From NCBI RefSeq assembly GCF_000488215.1, contig NZ_KI530712.1, positions 562,881 through 626,880 of the forward strand: 64,000 nt of DNA, written 5' to 3'. Positions 26,873-35,143 of the stretch are shown in pieces. Origin of the DNA: Acinetobacter nectaris CIP 110549. Lineage in GTDB: Bacteria; Pseudomonadota; Gammaproteobacteria; Pseudomonadales; Moraxellaceae. A model generated the notes under the pieces. The model made no database searches, had not been told where the DNA came from, and saw only the letters and a program-made list of their open reading frames with translations. The first letter of the stretch is position 1, and each line of letters opens with the position of its first letter. Both the position numbers and the translations under genes were made by a program.

Positions 26873-26884
26873 CTTGTATACAAG
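26873..26884. promoter_or_regulatory. Palindromic operator candidate CTTGTATACAAG
   Basis: A perfect 12-base palindrome centred on GTATAC, 14 bases before the allophanate hydrolase start and just past the expected transcription start of the sigma54-like promoter. GTATAC-centred dyads are common GntR/FCD operators, and a GntR/FCD gene is in this operon. A related site ACCGTATACAAG (9 of 12 identical) lies at 26931-26942, 58 bases away, on the other side of the promoter. Confidence 0.6.
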
Positions 26885-26897
26885 TTATATTTTTAAT

Positions 26898-26915
26898 AAG
26901 CACAATATGTGCCAA
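26898..26915 (-). promoter_or_regulatory. Sigma54-type (-24/-12) promoter of allophanate hydrolase
   Basis: On the minus strand TTGGCACATATTGTGCTT has GG and GC dinucleotides exactly 10 bases apart with a good -24 box (TTGGCAC) and a fair -12 box (GTGCT instead of TTGCT). The predicted start is about 28 bases before the ATG. RpoN/NtrC control would suit nitrogen scavenging. Confidence 0.6.
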
Positions 26916-26930
26916 ATAATTAAATGAATA

Positions 26931-26942
26931 ACCGTATACAAG
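26931..26942. promoter_or_regulatory. Second, imperfect GTATAC site
   Basis: ACCGTATACAAG shares GTATACAAG with the perfect palindrome at 26873-26884 and lies upstream of the -24 element, so two bound regulator dimers would flank the promoter. Confidence 0.45.
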
Positions 26943-26961
26943 TTGAGTATGAAAAATTAAG

Positions 26962-28560
26962 TTACTTTTCCATCGTTTTACAAAGAGAACAAATCACACC
27001 ACGATGTTTATGTGAATACATGACATCTGGTCTTTCATATTCTTGATCGCACGCTAAACACATATACGATGTTGCTGTTGGTGCCCCCTCTTCATCAAAT
27101 CTTGGCTCATGAATACCATCGTGTTTTTGTTTAATATAGTATTTTCCTTTTGTTAATAACCCAATGACGGGTGTAAGAACAAAACCGACAACTAAAGCAA
27201 TTAAAGGTGAATATGAAGATAAAAAACTGCCAAGAAACCCAAAAAATGCCAATAAAGATAAACCAGCAGCCATCAGAAAGGAAACTAATCCCACAGGATT
27301 AAAGTCGTATAACATTTCACGTCTATATTCAGGCTCTTTTGGAGATAGCTTAAGTAAGTATTTATTTACTGCAATATCTGTTGCAACGACTACAACCCAA
27401 GCAATTGCAAAGTTAGAATAAAAGCCTAAAATCTTTCCTAATACTGCAAACATATTGCCTTCCATAAGTACTAAGGCAACAGCTAAATTAAATAAAACGA
27501 ATATAATTCTTCCAGGATACTTTTTACTTACGCGTGTGTATGCACTGGTCCATGCGAGAGAGCCTGAATAAGCATTCGTAACATTAATTTTAATTTGTGA
27601 AATGACAACTAAAATGACCGCCAGTGCAAGTGCTAGCCAACCCGGCAACATATCATGAAATGCTGCATTGAACTGTTGTACAGGTTCAGTGGCATCAACA
27701 CCCGGAATCTTTGTAAATAGATAAAACCCTAAAAATGCACCAATAACTTGCTTGATTGCACCTAATATTACCCATCCTGGTCCTGCAGAGATCACTGCCA
27801 TCCACCAAGATTTACTATTTTCTTTCGTTTTTGCAGGCATAAAACGTAAGTAGTCAATTTGTTCACCAATTTGCATAATTAAAGATAAACAAATACCTGC
27901 ACCTAGCATAATTGCCGCAAGATCGCCTGGTGCATAACCTTTTTGACCTGCAAATATAGTAAATGATTGAACTAGACTTGGCTCTTTATAGATAAGATAA
28001 GCCACAGGGCCAATCATAAGAATAAGCCAAATGGGCGTTGTCCATACCTGTAACTTACTGAGGGCTTTCATGCCATAAATCACAAGAGGAATAACCATAA
28101 ATGTCGAAATAAGATATCCAAGCCATACTGGAATACCCAATCCCAACAATAGACCTTGCGCCATAATAGATCCTTCAAGCGCAAAGAAAATAAATGTAAA
28201 ACTCGCAAAAATGATACTTGTAATTACAGATCCAAAGTAGCCAAAACCTGCACCACGTGTAATTAAATCTAAATCGATGTTATAACGCGCCGCATAATAA
28301 GACAGTGGGATACCTGTGATAAAAATAATGATTGCGGCAAACAAAATAGAATAGATCGCATTGGTTGTTCCATAAGTCATACCAATACTGGCACCAATAG
28401 AAAAATCTGCTAAATATGCAATTCCTCCAAGCGCAGTAATCGCAACCACCTTAGGACTCCAACGGCGGAAGCTATATGGTGCATAACGTAAGGTATAGTC
28501 CTCTAGTGTTTCATTGGCTGCTTTATTTTGCCGTTCTTCGACATACTCATATTTTTCCAT
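26962..28560 (-). CDS. NCS1-type permease (cytosine/purine/allantoin family) with C-terminal zinc ribbon
   Basis: A 532-residue membrane protein with about twelve helices. The NCS1 pattern is visible early (DYTLRYAPYSFRRWSPKVVA, then GASIGMTYGTTNAI and GFGYFGSVI), with long hydrophobic helices up to about residue 470. The last 60 residues are soluble and contain two CxxC pairs (MCLACDQEYERP and VICSLCKTMEK), a zinc-ribbon or rubredoxin-like knuckle unusual for NCS1 transporters. NCS1 proteins carry nucleobases, allantoin, hydantoins or thiamine with Na+ or H+; the place between ABC genes and allophanate hydrolase points to urea, a ureide or another nitrogen compound. It has its own sigma54-type promoter. 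Confidence 0.85.
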   Translation of the reverse strand: MEKYEYVEERQNKAANETLEDYTLRYAPYSFRRWSPKVVAITALGGIAYLADFSIGASIGMTYGTTNAIYSILFAAIIIFITGIPLSYYAARYNIDLDLITRGAGFGYFGSVITSIIFASFTFIFFALEGSIMAQGLLLGLGIPVWLGYLISTFMVIPLVIYGMKALSKLQVWTTPIWLILMIGPVAYLIYKEPSLVQSFTIFAGQKGYAPGDLAAIMLGAGICLSLIMQIGEQIDYLRFMPAKTKENSKSWWMAVISAGPGWVILGAIKQVIGAFLGFYLFTKIPGVDATEPVQQFNAAFHDMLPGWLALALAVILVVISQIKINVTNAYSGSLAWTSAYTRVSKKYPGRIIFVLFNLAVALVLMEGNMFAVLGKILGFYSNFAIAWVVVVATDIAVNKYLLKLSPKEPEYRREMLYDFNPVGLVSFLMAAGLSLLAFFGFLGSFLSSYSPLIALVVGFVLTPVIGLLTKGKYYIKQKHDGIHEPRFDEEGAPTATSYMCLACDQEYERPDVMYSHKHRGVICSLCKTMEK

Positions 28561-28597
28561 GCTTCTTTAACTCAACTCAAAGAATGAGCCATTAAAA

Positions 28598-28615
28598 ATG
28601 CAATGAATATGCCAA
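28598..28615 (-). promoter_or_regulatory. Sigma54-type (-24/-12) promoter of the NCS1 permease gene
   Basis: On the minus strand TTGGCATATTCATTGCAT has the -24 TTGGCA and -12 TTGCA boxes, with GG and GC separated by exactly 10 bases, close to the consensus TGGCAC-N5-TTGCW. The expected transcription start is about 28 bases before the permease ATG. Confidence 0.72.
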
Positions 28616-28629
28616 TCTTTAAATCTAAA

Positions 28630-29520
28630 TTAATGGGTACTTTTTCGCCAAAAAAATAAGTACTTAATCATTTTGTGCTGTTTCTTTTGATTTCGTGCCA
28701 ATTTTGCTTCAATAAAATACTGCACAATTGAAAATACACTTGTAATAATGGCATACCATACAGCGGCAACCATAAGCATTGGAATAATTTGCTGATTACG
28801 GTTATACACCATCTGAACCGTATAAAATAATTCAGGCATTGCCAAGACATAAACAATAGATGTGCCCTTAGAAAGGCTAATACATTCATTAACCAAAGCA
28901 GGTAAAATTCCACGAATTGCTTGAGGGAAAATAATTCGATACGTTTTATGCCACCATGAAAGACCTAAAGCAGCAGCCGCTTCGAACTGCCCTTTATCTA
29001 CCGATAAAATACCCCCACGTATGATTTCAGCAGTATATGCGCTTTGTACAATTGCCAATCCAATTAAGGCAGTTGTAAATTGATCTAATGCATTTACCGT
29101 TTTATAACTTGCAAAAACTACTTCTGTGAATGGCACTGCAATCGCTATACGCTCATATAAATATGAAAAATTATATAAAACAATCAGTACCACCAATAAA
29201 GGCACCGATCGAAACAACCAAATATAAGCCCATGCCACCCCCCTTACCAACCAAGAAGTAGATAAGCGCATCATCGCTAAAATCCCACCCAAGAAAAAGC
29301 TTAAAAACATTGCAGAGAAAGTAAGCTTTAACGTAAGGTATAAACCACGTATTACAGCGGGATCAAAAAACCATAACCTAAAGACAGACCATTCCCATTT
29401 GCTATTAAAAAATACAGATTCAAGAAGAATTAATATAAAAACAACCGAAATAAAACTACCTACATAACGTAGTGGATATTTTGCTTTTACAACTTTATAA
29501 GATGAAAATACTTTAGCCAT
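28630..29520 (-). CDS. Amino-acid-type ABC transporter permease
   Basis: A 296-residue inner-membrane subunit of the polar amino-acid (HisM/GlnP) type with about five helices. VIRGLYLTLKLTFSAMFLSFFLG and the EAA loop FEAAAALGLSWWHKTYRIIFPQA followed by PALVNECISLSKGTS are diagnostic; the loop contacts an ATPase. No ATP-binding gene is found anywhere in this cluster. The gene starts 9 bases after the solute-binding protein stop, so the pair is co-transcribed. The ATPase must be supplied from elsewhere, or the operon has lost it. Confidence 0.93.
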   Translation of the reverse strand: MAKVFSSYKVVKAKYPLRYVGSFISVVFILILLESVFFNSKWEWSVFRLWFFDPAVIRGLYLTLKLTFSAMFLSFFLGGILAMMRLSTSWLVRGVAWAYIWLFRSVPLLVVLIVLYNFSYLYERIAIAVPFTEVVFASYKTVNALDQFTTALIGLAIVQSAYTAEIIRGGILSVDKGQFEAAAALGLSWWHKTYRIIFPQAIRGILPALVNECISLSKGTSIVYVLAMPELFYTVQMVYNRNQQIIPMLMVAAVWYAIITSVFSIVQYFIEAKLARNQKKQHKMIKYLFFWRKSTH

Positions 29521-29529
29521 TTTATTCCT

Positions 29530-30507
29530 TTACTCACCAAATCCCAATGGATTGATTTCTGAATGTTTTAAAACCTCATCGGCCAATCCCCAACGATGCA
29601 AGACTTCGTACATTTTTCCATTTTGAATGTCACCATTAACCGCTTTTTGTATTGCGTTCGACAACTCTGAATTTTTCTTCAATGTCACTGCAATATCAGC
29701 AGTTTTAGGATATCCACCATTTAGATACCCCACTCTCTTTATTTTTGCGCCATTTTCCATCCGCCATGTTCCCGATGGGTTTGGTACAAAATAGACATCT
29801 GCTCGACCCGCCTCTAAAGCCAAAATAGCCATGGCTTTATCTTCAAAATAAACAGGAACCGTCTCAGGCAAGCCCGCTTTTTTATTTTCATCAATCCAAT
29901 TTAATAATATTTTTTCCTGATTCGTCCCAGCACCAACAATTACCCTTTGACTTGCAACATCTTTCGCACTTTCAATTTTTTGAATTGGACTGTCAACAGA
30001 AACAAATAGTCCTAAGCTATCTTTTCTATAGGTGACAAAGTCAAAGCGTGCTTTTCGTGCTTTACTTACTGAAATATTAATCAGTGCAGCATCATATTTT
30101 CCAGAATCAATACCAAGTGGCCAATCTTCCCAAGAGGTTGGAATCAGCTTTAACTTCAATCCTAGGCTGTCTGCAATTAAACGAGCAACATCAACCTCTA
30201 TCCCAATCGGTGTTTTATTATCCAAAGCAAGCGTTGTAATAGGTGGTGAGTTCCCTGAGATAATCGCAACTGTAAAAAAACCATCGTTCACAAGTGGATG
30301 ATTTTTTGGAATGGCTTGGATTGCATCTTGATTGGATGTGGTATGAATTGGAATCGTATTTCGCTCTAGCAACTCTCTCATATGCAAAGGCATTGTTTTT
30401 AGCGTTGCTTCTGAAATATCGCTTGATGTTGATTGTTCACATCCAGCAAGTAAGACAATTGCAATTAAAGTTGATATATAAGCGATATGCTTGATTTTAA
30501 ATGACAC
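29530..30507 (-). CDS. Lipoprotein solute-binding protein of an ABC transporter
   Basis: About 325 residues, family-3 solute-binding fold. The chosen start is GTG at 30507, preceded by AAGGA with 7 bases of spacing, giving a tidy lipoprotein signal (MSFKIKHIAYIST..VLLAGC). The ATG at 30531 lies in a hairpin and has no ribosome-binding site. After the lipobox come FTVAIISGNSPPITTLALDN, GIEVDVARLIADSLG, DAALINISVSKARKARFDFV and DVYFVPNPSGTWRM. The ligand is unknown; the context (TonB receptor before it, permease after it, ureide enzymes) suggests a nitrogen-rich small molecule larger than urea. Confidence 0.88.
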   Translation of the reverse strand: MSFKIKHIAYISTLIAIVLLAGCEQSTSSDISEATLKTMPLHMRELLERNTIPIHTTSNQDAIQAIPKNHPLVNDGFFTVAIISGNSPPITTLALDNKTPIGIEVDVARLIADSLGLKLKLIPTSWEDWPLGIDSGKYDAALINISVSKARKARFDFVTYRKDSLGLFVSVDSPIQKIESAKDVASQRVIVGAGTNQEKILLNWIDENKKAGLPETVPVYFEDKAMAILALEAGRADVYFVPNPSGTWRMENGAKIKRVGYLNGGYPKTADIAVTLKKNSELSNAIQKAVNGDIQNGKMYEVLHRWGLADEVLKHSEINPLGFGE

Positions 30508-30523
30508 AGCATTATCCTTATTG

Positions 30524-30558
30524 TATCTCATGCAACATGATCAACATTGCATGAGATA
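30524..30558 (-). repeat. 12-bp inverted repeat between the TonB receptor and binding-protein genes
   Basis: TATCTCATGCAA (30524-30535) and its exact complement TTGCATGAGATA (30547-30558) flank an 11-base loop that itself contains TGATCA. In RNA this is a strong hairpin just before the ribosome-binding site of the binding protein; no T-run follows, so partial termination or mRNA processing/stabilisation is more likely than full termination. Confidence 0.6.
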
Positions 30559-30570
30559 TCATATGTAAAC

Positions 30571-32967
30571 CTACCAATGATATGTAACACGTGTATAGTA
30601 AAATGCACCATTGGCACCAAATGGTGAAAATAAACTATATTGAATACTGCCGCCTGTAGAACCTGCTGTCGTTATATCTTTGTCTGGATAAACATTGGTA
30701 ATATTGTCCCCACCCAGCTCAAACTTCCAATTGTTATATTTATACGATAGTGCTAAATCTAACAGCCAATTTGCACTATACTTTTGATCGAACGCTGGGC
30801 CACTATTACTATATGTGGTAAAGCTACCATAACGTGTTACATTCGCATTAATGCCCCAATTCCCAATCGTATAGTCATTGGTAATACTGAGTTTATGCTT
30901 TGGTGTACTTGCTGACAAAATACCATACTGCTCACGACGATCTATTCTGTTTAGATTCACATTTAATGCATTTAAGATTGCTGGATTTGCTCTTACTTTT
31001 GTCACTTTATTTTCATTATAGTTATAAGCAACAGATGTATTTAAGTGGCCATATGGCAAGTCATTCCAAGCATAGTTTGCAACAAGATCAATACCTTTAG
31101 TGCGTGTATCAGCAGCATTATTAAAGAATCTTACAGTACTAAAATTAATGTCTGTAATGCCATTTTGTGCCAAATATGAACGTACAGTGCTACTACTTGC
31201 ATCTAGATTTGATGAAAGGCTAATGCGATTTTTAATATCAATTAAATAAGCATCTAAAGTTAAATAAAAATTATCTGTTGGTGTTAAAACCACCCCTAAA
31301 CTATAGTCACGAGATGTTTCTGGTTTTAAATCTTCTGCACCAAGAAGGCGAGCAACCTTAGAATCCGTTGGGAACGTTCCTGCTTCTACGACACTTTCAT
31401 TAATTAACTGAGATGAAGTTTGTGCATAGTGCGTTTGCGCTAGACTTGGAACACGAAATCCAGTAGAAACACTTCCTCTAAATGCAACAACAGGGCTTTG
31501 TGCATATCTTAAAGACAAAGAACCATTATTGGTACTTCCAAAATCATTATAATACTCATAACGATATGCAGCAGACCCAGATAATTTTTCAGTAATATTT
31601 GCCTCTAAGTCTAAGTATGCGGCAAGACTGTCTCTAGACCATGTTCCAGCATCTGCATCTCTAAAACCTGCTAAACCTGATGACCCTGTTTTATAATAAG
31701 ACAGCGGCTCTCCTGCTTTAATCTGATAATTTTGATTAAGATACTGTAATCCTGTCGAGAACGTTAATGGACCATCTAAAAAGCCCAAAGTAAAGTCACG
31801 AGATAAATCAAAATTTAATGCAGTTTGGTCATTAACAAGCATGCCATTATAGAAACGTGTTGGTGTATAACCAAAATCTTTATATGCACTAACATTAATC
31901 GTATCCGTATCTACCGTATATCTATTTCGACCAAAGTTAATCGATGCATCATAACGCCAATTATCAACTTCACCTTTTACACCAGTCACTGCAGCAAGAT
32001 CTTCAGACTGACCAAAAATTAATGGTAAATAACCATTTGGATAAATCGACGGTACATTATTTGTACCATTACTTAAGCGGTAAAATGCCGTCGACTCACC
32101 ATCTTTACGACTATATGTTCCAAAACCATACAACGTTGCATAATCTGAAAGATCATATTCACTATTAATTGCAAGTTTTACAGTATCCTGTTTTGGATCA
32201 CCATAACGGAACGTACGCTGTCCATATGTTGTGGCATTAATATCACGCTTATCTAAGCCAGCACGGTTCGTATAGCCATCATTTTCAAACTCGCCTGCAA
32301 CAGTAACAAATCCTTGATTATTCAGATTCACACCACCTGAAACAAAGCTTTCCTTTTGAGCTCCATCCCCTTGAGCATACTGTCCATAACGTACGCCTGC
32401 CTCACCATGCTTTGTATCTGTTTTTAATATAATATTAATGACACCCGCAATTGCATCTGAACCATAACGTGCTGATGCCCCATCTTTTAATACTTCAATA
32501 CGTGCCACGGCTGACATTGGAATTGCATTTAAATCTGAAGGAGATGAGCCTCGACCGATTGCGCCCCCCATATTAATAAATGCACTAGTATGACGGCGCT
32601 TCCCATTTACTAGAACAAGAACCTGATCTGGCGATAAGCCTTTTAATTGTGCAGGACGTACAAATTCAGCACCATCTGCAACTGAAGGTCTTGGAAAATT
32701 AATAGATGGAATAATCTGCGCAAGCGCTGTACCAAGCTCACTCGTCCCTGTACGCTCTTGTAAATCTGCTGCTGTGATCACATCAATAGGTTGAGCAGAC
32801 TCAAGTGCTGAACGATTAACTTTTCTTGTACCTGTAACAATAATTTTATTTAATGACTGAACTTTATTGTCTGATTGAGTATCAGTGTTGTTTTCTGCAT
32901 GCGTAATTTGATAAATACCACTAAGCACCAATAATGTAATTAGATTAACTTTAAACTTATTATTCAT
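30571..32967 (-). CDS. TonB-dependent outer-membrane receptor of the nitrogen cluster
   Basis: A 798-residue receptor: signal peptide (LITLLVLSGIYQITHA), TonB box region NKIIVTGTRKV, plug domain (about 45-175; VLVLVNGKRRHTSAF, IEVLKDGASARYGSDAIAGVINI) and a 22-strand barrel ending in the aromatic FYYTRVTYHW. The sequence type is that of receptors for non-iron substrates rather than TIGR01783 siderophore receptors, and no Fur box precedes it. It is first in the run of minus-strand genes leading to allophanate hydrolase and urea carboxylase, so it probably imports the nitrogenous substrate through the outer membrane. Its own promoter is in the AT-rich region above 32967. Confidence 0.9.
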   Translation of the reverse strand: MNNKFKVNLITLLVLSGIYQITHAENNTDTQSDNKVQSLNKIIVTGTRKVNRSALESAQPIDVITAADLQERTGTSELGTALAQIIPSINFPRPSVADGAEFVRPAQLKGLSPDQVLVLVNGKRRHTSAFINMGGAIGRGSSPSDLNAIPMSAVARIEVLKDGASARYGSDAIAGVINIILKTDTKHGEAGVRYGQYAQGDGAQKESFVSGGVNLNNQGFVTVAGEFENDGYTNRAGLDKRDINATTYGQRTFRYGDPKQDTVKLAINSEYDLSDYATLYGFGTYSRKDGESTAFYRLSNGTNNVPSIYPNGYLPLIFGQSEDLAAVTGVKGEVDNWRYDASINFGRNRYTVDTDTINVSAYKDFGYTPTRFYNGMLVNDQTALNFDLSRDFTLGFLDGPLTFSTGLQYLNQNYQIKAGEPLSYYKTGSSGLAGFRDADAGTWSRDSLAAYLDLEANITEKLSGSAAYRYEYYNDFGSTNNGSLSLRYAQSPVVAFRGSVSTGFRVPSLAQTHYAQTSSQLINESVVEAGTFPTDSKVARLLGAEDLKPETSRDYSLGVVLTPTDNFYLTLDAYLIDIKNRISLSSNLDASSSTVRSYLAQNGITDINFSTVRFFNNAADTRTKGIDLVANYAWNDLPYGHLNTSVAYNYNENKVTKVRANPAILNALNVNLNRIDRREQYGILSASTPKHKLSITNDYTIGNWGINANVTRYGSFTTYSNSGPAFDQKYSANWLLDLALSYKYNNWKFELGGDNITNVYPDKDITTAGSTGGSIQYSLFSPFGANGAFYYTRVTYHW

Positions 32968-33228
32968 TGATCATACATTTTTAAAGGAATTGTTTACTTA
33001 TGTTATTATTTTTTAAATTCGTGTAAATTATTTTTTAGTCCTATCTATATGAAAAAAATTTATTTGGAATTTTTATAATATATAAATTATTTATCCATTT
33101 AAATATTTCATGCTATGCTACAAATAAAAATACTTTTGATTGATTTTAGAATAAATCATATAAAAATATTAAATATACTTATACTAATAAAAATACAGCC
33201 TCTAATACAGAATATAAATATGACATGA

Positions 33229-34093
33229 AAAATTAATTCATTAGTCTTTTTAAAGAAAGAAATATATTCTTAGTTGCTCTATGTATATTAGTACATCAAG
33301 CACTAGTTGCATCATCAATTGTATTTCCAACAAAACTCTTAATCAATTTTCAAGAGCAGATCTTTTACAAAAATTACTTATTCCTATATCTTAGATCTAT
33401 GATACTACCTTATGCATCTAGATTTATTTCCTATATATTTCTAGAAAATCTATTAATTTAGCACGTTCTAGGTATTTTATTTTAGTCAAAAATAGTGAAA
33501 GCATAAAAATATAGATTTTAGAAATAAAGAAGCAAAAGAGGAAATAAATACGATTCTTTCTAGAAATTCATTCTCAATTATAAATTCAATTATTTTTTTG
33601 TGCATGACTTTTTATCACTACTCTATAATAGTCTATTCAGCTTTATCATTATATATTACATACTTCCGTTAATATCTTTAGATTATATAATTACAAGCAT
33701 ATTAAGCTTTTTCATCAACCAACAAATTTTTGAAAATATTGAAGATATGTATGCTTCCTTAATCTCTAAGAATAATGGAAGATTCACTATAACAGGTAAT
33801 AATGGGAGTGGAAAAACAACTTTTTTACATGATCATCTTGGAAGATAAGGCAGTTATTATCCAAACAGATCTGAATAATTTACTTTGGAAAAGTGATGTA
33901 AATTTAGATCATTTATCAACTGGCCAACGTATAAAAAATATTTTAGAAGAAGTGTTATATAGTGAAGAAAGCTTCATACTTCTAGATGAATGGAATGCAA
34001 ATCTTGATACTAAAAATAAAATTCAAACCAATGATCTTATCAACAAAATAAGTAAATATAAAACAGTTGTTGAAATTACACATCATCATTAAA
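33229..34093 (+). pseudogene. Decayed ABC exporter (cyclic-peptide/siderophore exporter-like)
   Basis: Translated pieces in several frames line up as one ABC half-transporter: SLFKERNIFLVALCILVHQA and FPTKLLINFQEQ (from 33243, first membrane helices), a stop, NKEAKEEINTILSRNSFSII and more membrane helix (33511-33669), another stop, then GRFTITGNNGSGKTTFLHDH with Walker A (to about 33840), a frameshift, and STGQRIKNILEEVLYS, FILLDEWNANLDTKNK (Walker B) and VVEITHHH up to 34092. The LLDEW..NLD signature resembles SyrD/PvdE-type cyclic-peptide exporters. At least three stops or frameshifts and very high AT mean it is dead. Next to a siderophore uptake locus it may be what is left of a siderophore export gene. 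Confidence 0.8.
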
Positions 34094-34164
34094 AATGATA
34101 GATATTTCATCCAAATTACTTATATTAAGTGATATGGATCTACACCATTGACACAAACACTCAT

Positions 34165-34183
34165 TTAAATGAAAATCATTATC
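34165..34183 (+). promoter_or_regulatory. Fur box before the AraC regulator
   Basis: TGAAAATCATTATC at 34170-34183 matches 13 of 14 bases of the Fur consensus right part, and 15 of 19 over the whole box; 29 bases before the ATG of the regulator. Confidence 0.75.
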
Positions 34184-34212
34184 AAATAGTTTCTATTTTT
34201 TGGTGAAATTAA

Positions 34213-35139
34213 ATGTCTAAATTCATTGATATACATAAAGAAATCATAAATTGTTCAGATGGTCTGTATACAGATACGATATCTCAACTGCCAAACCATC
34301 AACTCAATATATTCAATCCATCAAAAGGTAAAGGGTTTACAGAACTGTATGATTTTAATCGTTTATGTATTGGTAAAGGAAAATATTGGCTAAGCCGACC
34401 ACTCCAAATCACTGGTAATCGACATTTATTTTCTTTTGGCATTACACTATTACTTTCTGGTACACACCACATTAAAAATAGTGAATTTGATCAAGATTAT
34501 ATTATAGAATCTCCCAAAATTATATTGCGTCGAGGCATTCTTGGCAAACAAACTATTTACTTACAAGCGAATAAGGAAATGTCTCTGATTACTCTTGATT
34601 TTGATGAAGATTTATTAGAAATATTAAAACCTCTAGATACAAGCAACTTTTTTATTCAATTTTTTTCAAATAGTCATTCACCTGCGATACACACCCTTGA
34701 AATTCCTAATAAAGATATACAGCACCACGCTCAATACTTACTCAACTTACCAACTGCAAAGAATGTATTAGACTTACTTCATTTAGAAGGGGCAACTTTA
34801 GAGCTCATTAGTTTATTGTTGAAAAATAAACAATATCAGCACCAAATCCCCTTACCAATTAAAAGAGCAATTGATATTTTAGATGCACAGTTTTATAAAA
34901 AAATTACTATTCGTGATTTAGCAAAACAAGTTGGCATAAATGAATGCTACTTAAAACAGTTCTTTAAAGAAACAACCGGTTATACAATTGGTGAATATCT
35001 CCTAAAAACACGGATGATATGTGTTCAATCCTTGCTTAAAGAAGGATTTTCTCTTGAATATATTGCTATACAAACAGGCTATAGTAGTGTTCAGTATTTA
35101 AAGCGTGTATTTAGTGATTTTTATGGCTATCAGCCATAA
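34213..35139 (+). CDS. AraC family regulator, PchR-like
   Basis: A 308-residue regulator. The N-terminal 200 residues form a ligand-sensing domain of the PchR type; the C-terminal 95 residues carry the two AraC helix-turn-helix motifs (ITIRDLAKQVGINECYLKQFF and SLEYIAIQTGYSSVQYLKRVF). PchR-like proteins activate siderophore receptor and uptake genes when the ferric siderophore has entered the cell. The Fur box in front and the siderophore genes convergent to it (ending 4 bases after its stop) fit that role. It ends directly after the second motif, a little short of typical members. Confidence 0.9.
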   Translation: MSKFIDIHKEIINCSDGLYTDTISQLPNHQLNIFNPSKGKGFTELYDFNRLCIGKGKYWLSRPLQITGNRHLFSFGITLLLSGTHHIKNSEFDQDYIIESPKIILRRGILGKQTIYLQANKEMSLITLDFDEDLLEILKPLDTSNFFIQFFSNSHSPAIHTLEIPNKDIQHHAQYLLNLPTAKNVLDLLHLEGATLELISLLLKNKQYQHQIPLPIKRAIDILDAQFYKKITIRDLAKQVGINECYLKQFFKETTGYTIGEYLLKTRMICVQSLLKEGFSLEYIAIQTGYSSVQYLKRVFSDFYGYQP

Positions 35140-35143
35140 ATAT

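Noticed and set aside
32968-33228. Fur box before the TonB receptor of the nitrogen cluster
   Set aside because: The region is AT-rich, but no stretch comes near the GATAATGATAATCATTATC consensus.
33600-34092. Two short open frames (33600-33848 and 33802-34092) as separate small ATPase genes
   Set aside because: They hold Walker A and Walker B of one ABC protein split by a frameshift; neither has a sensible start.
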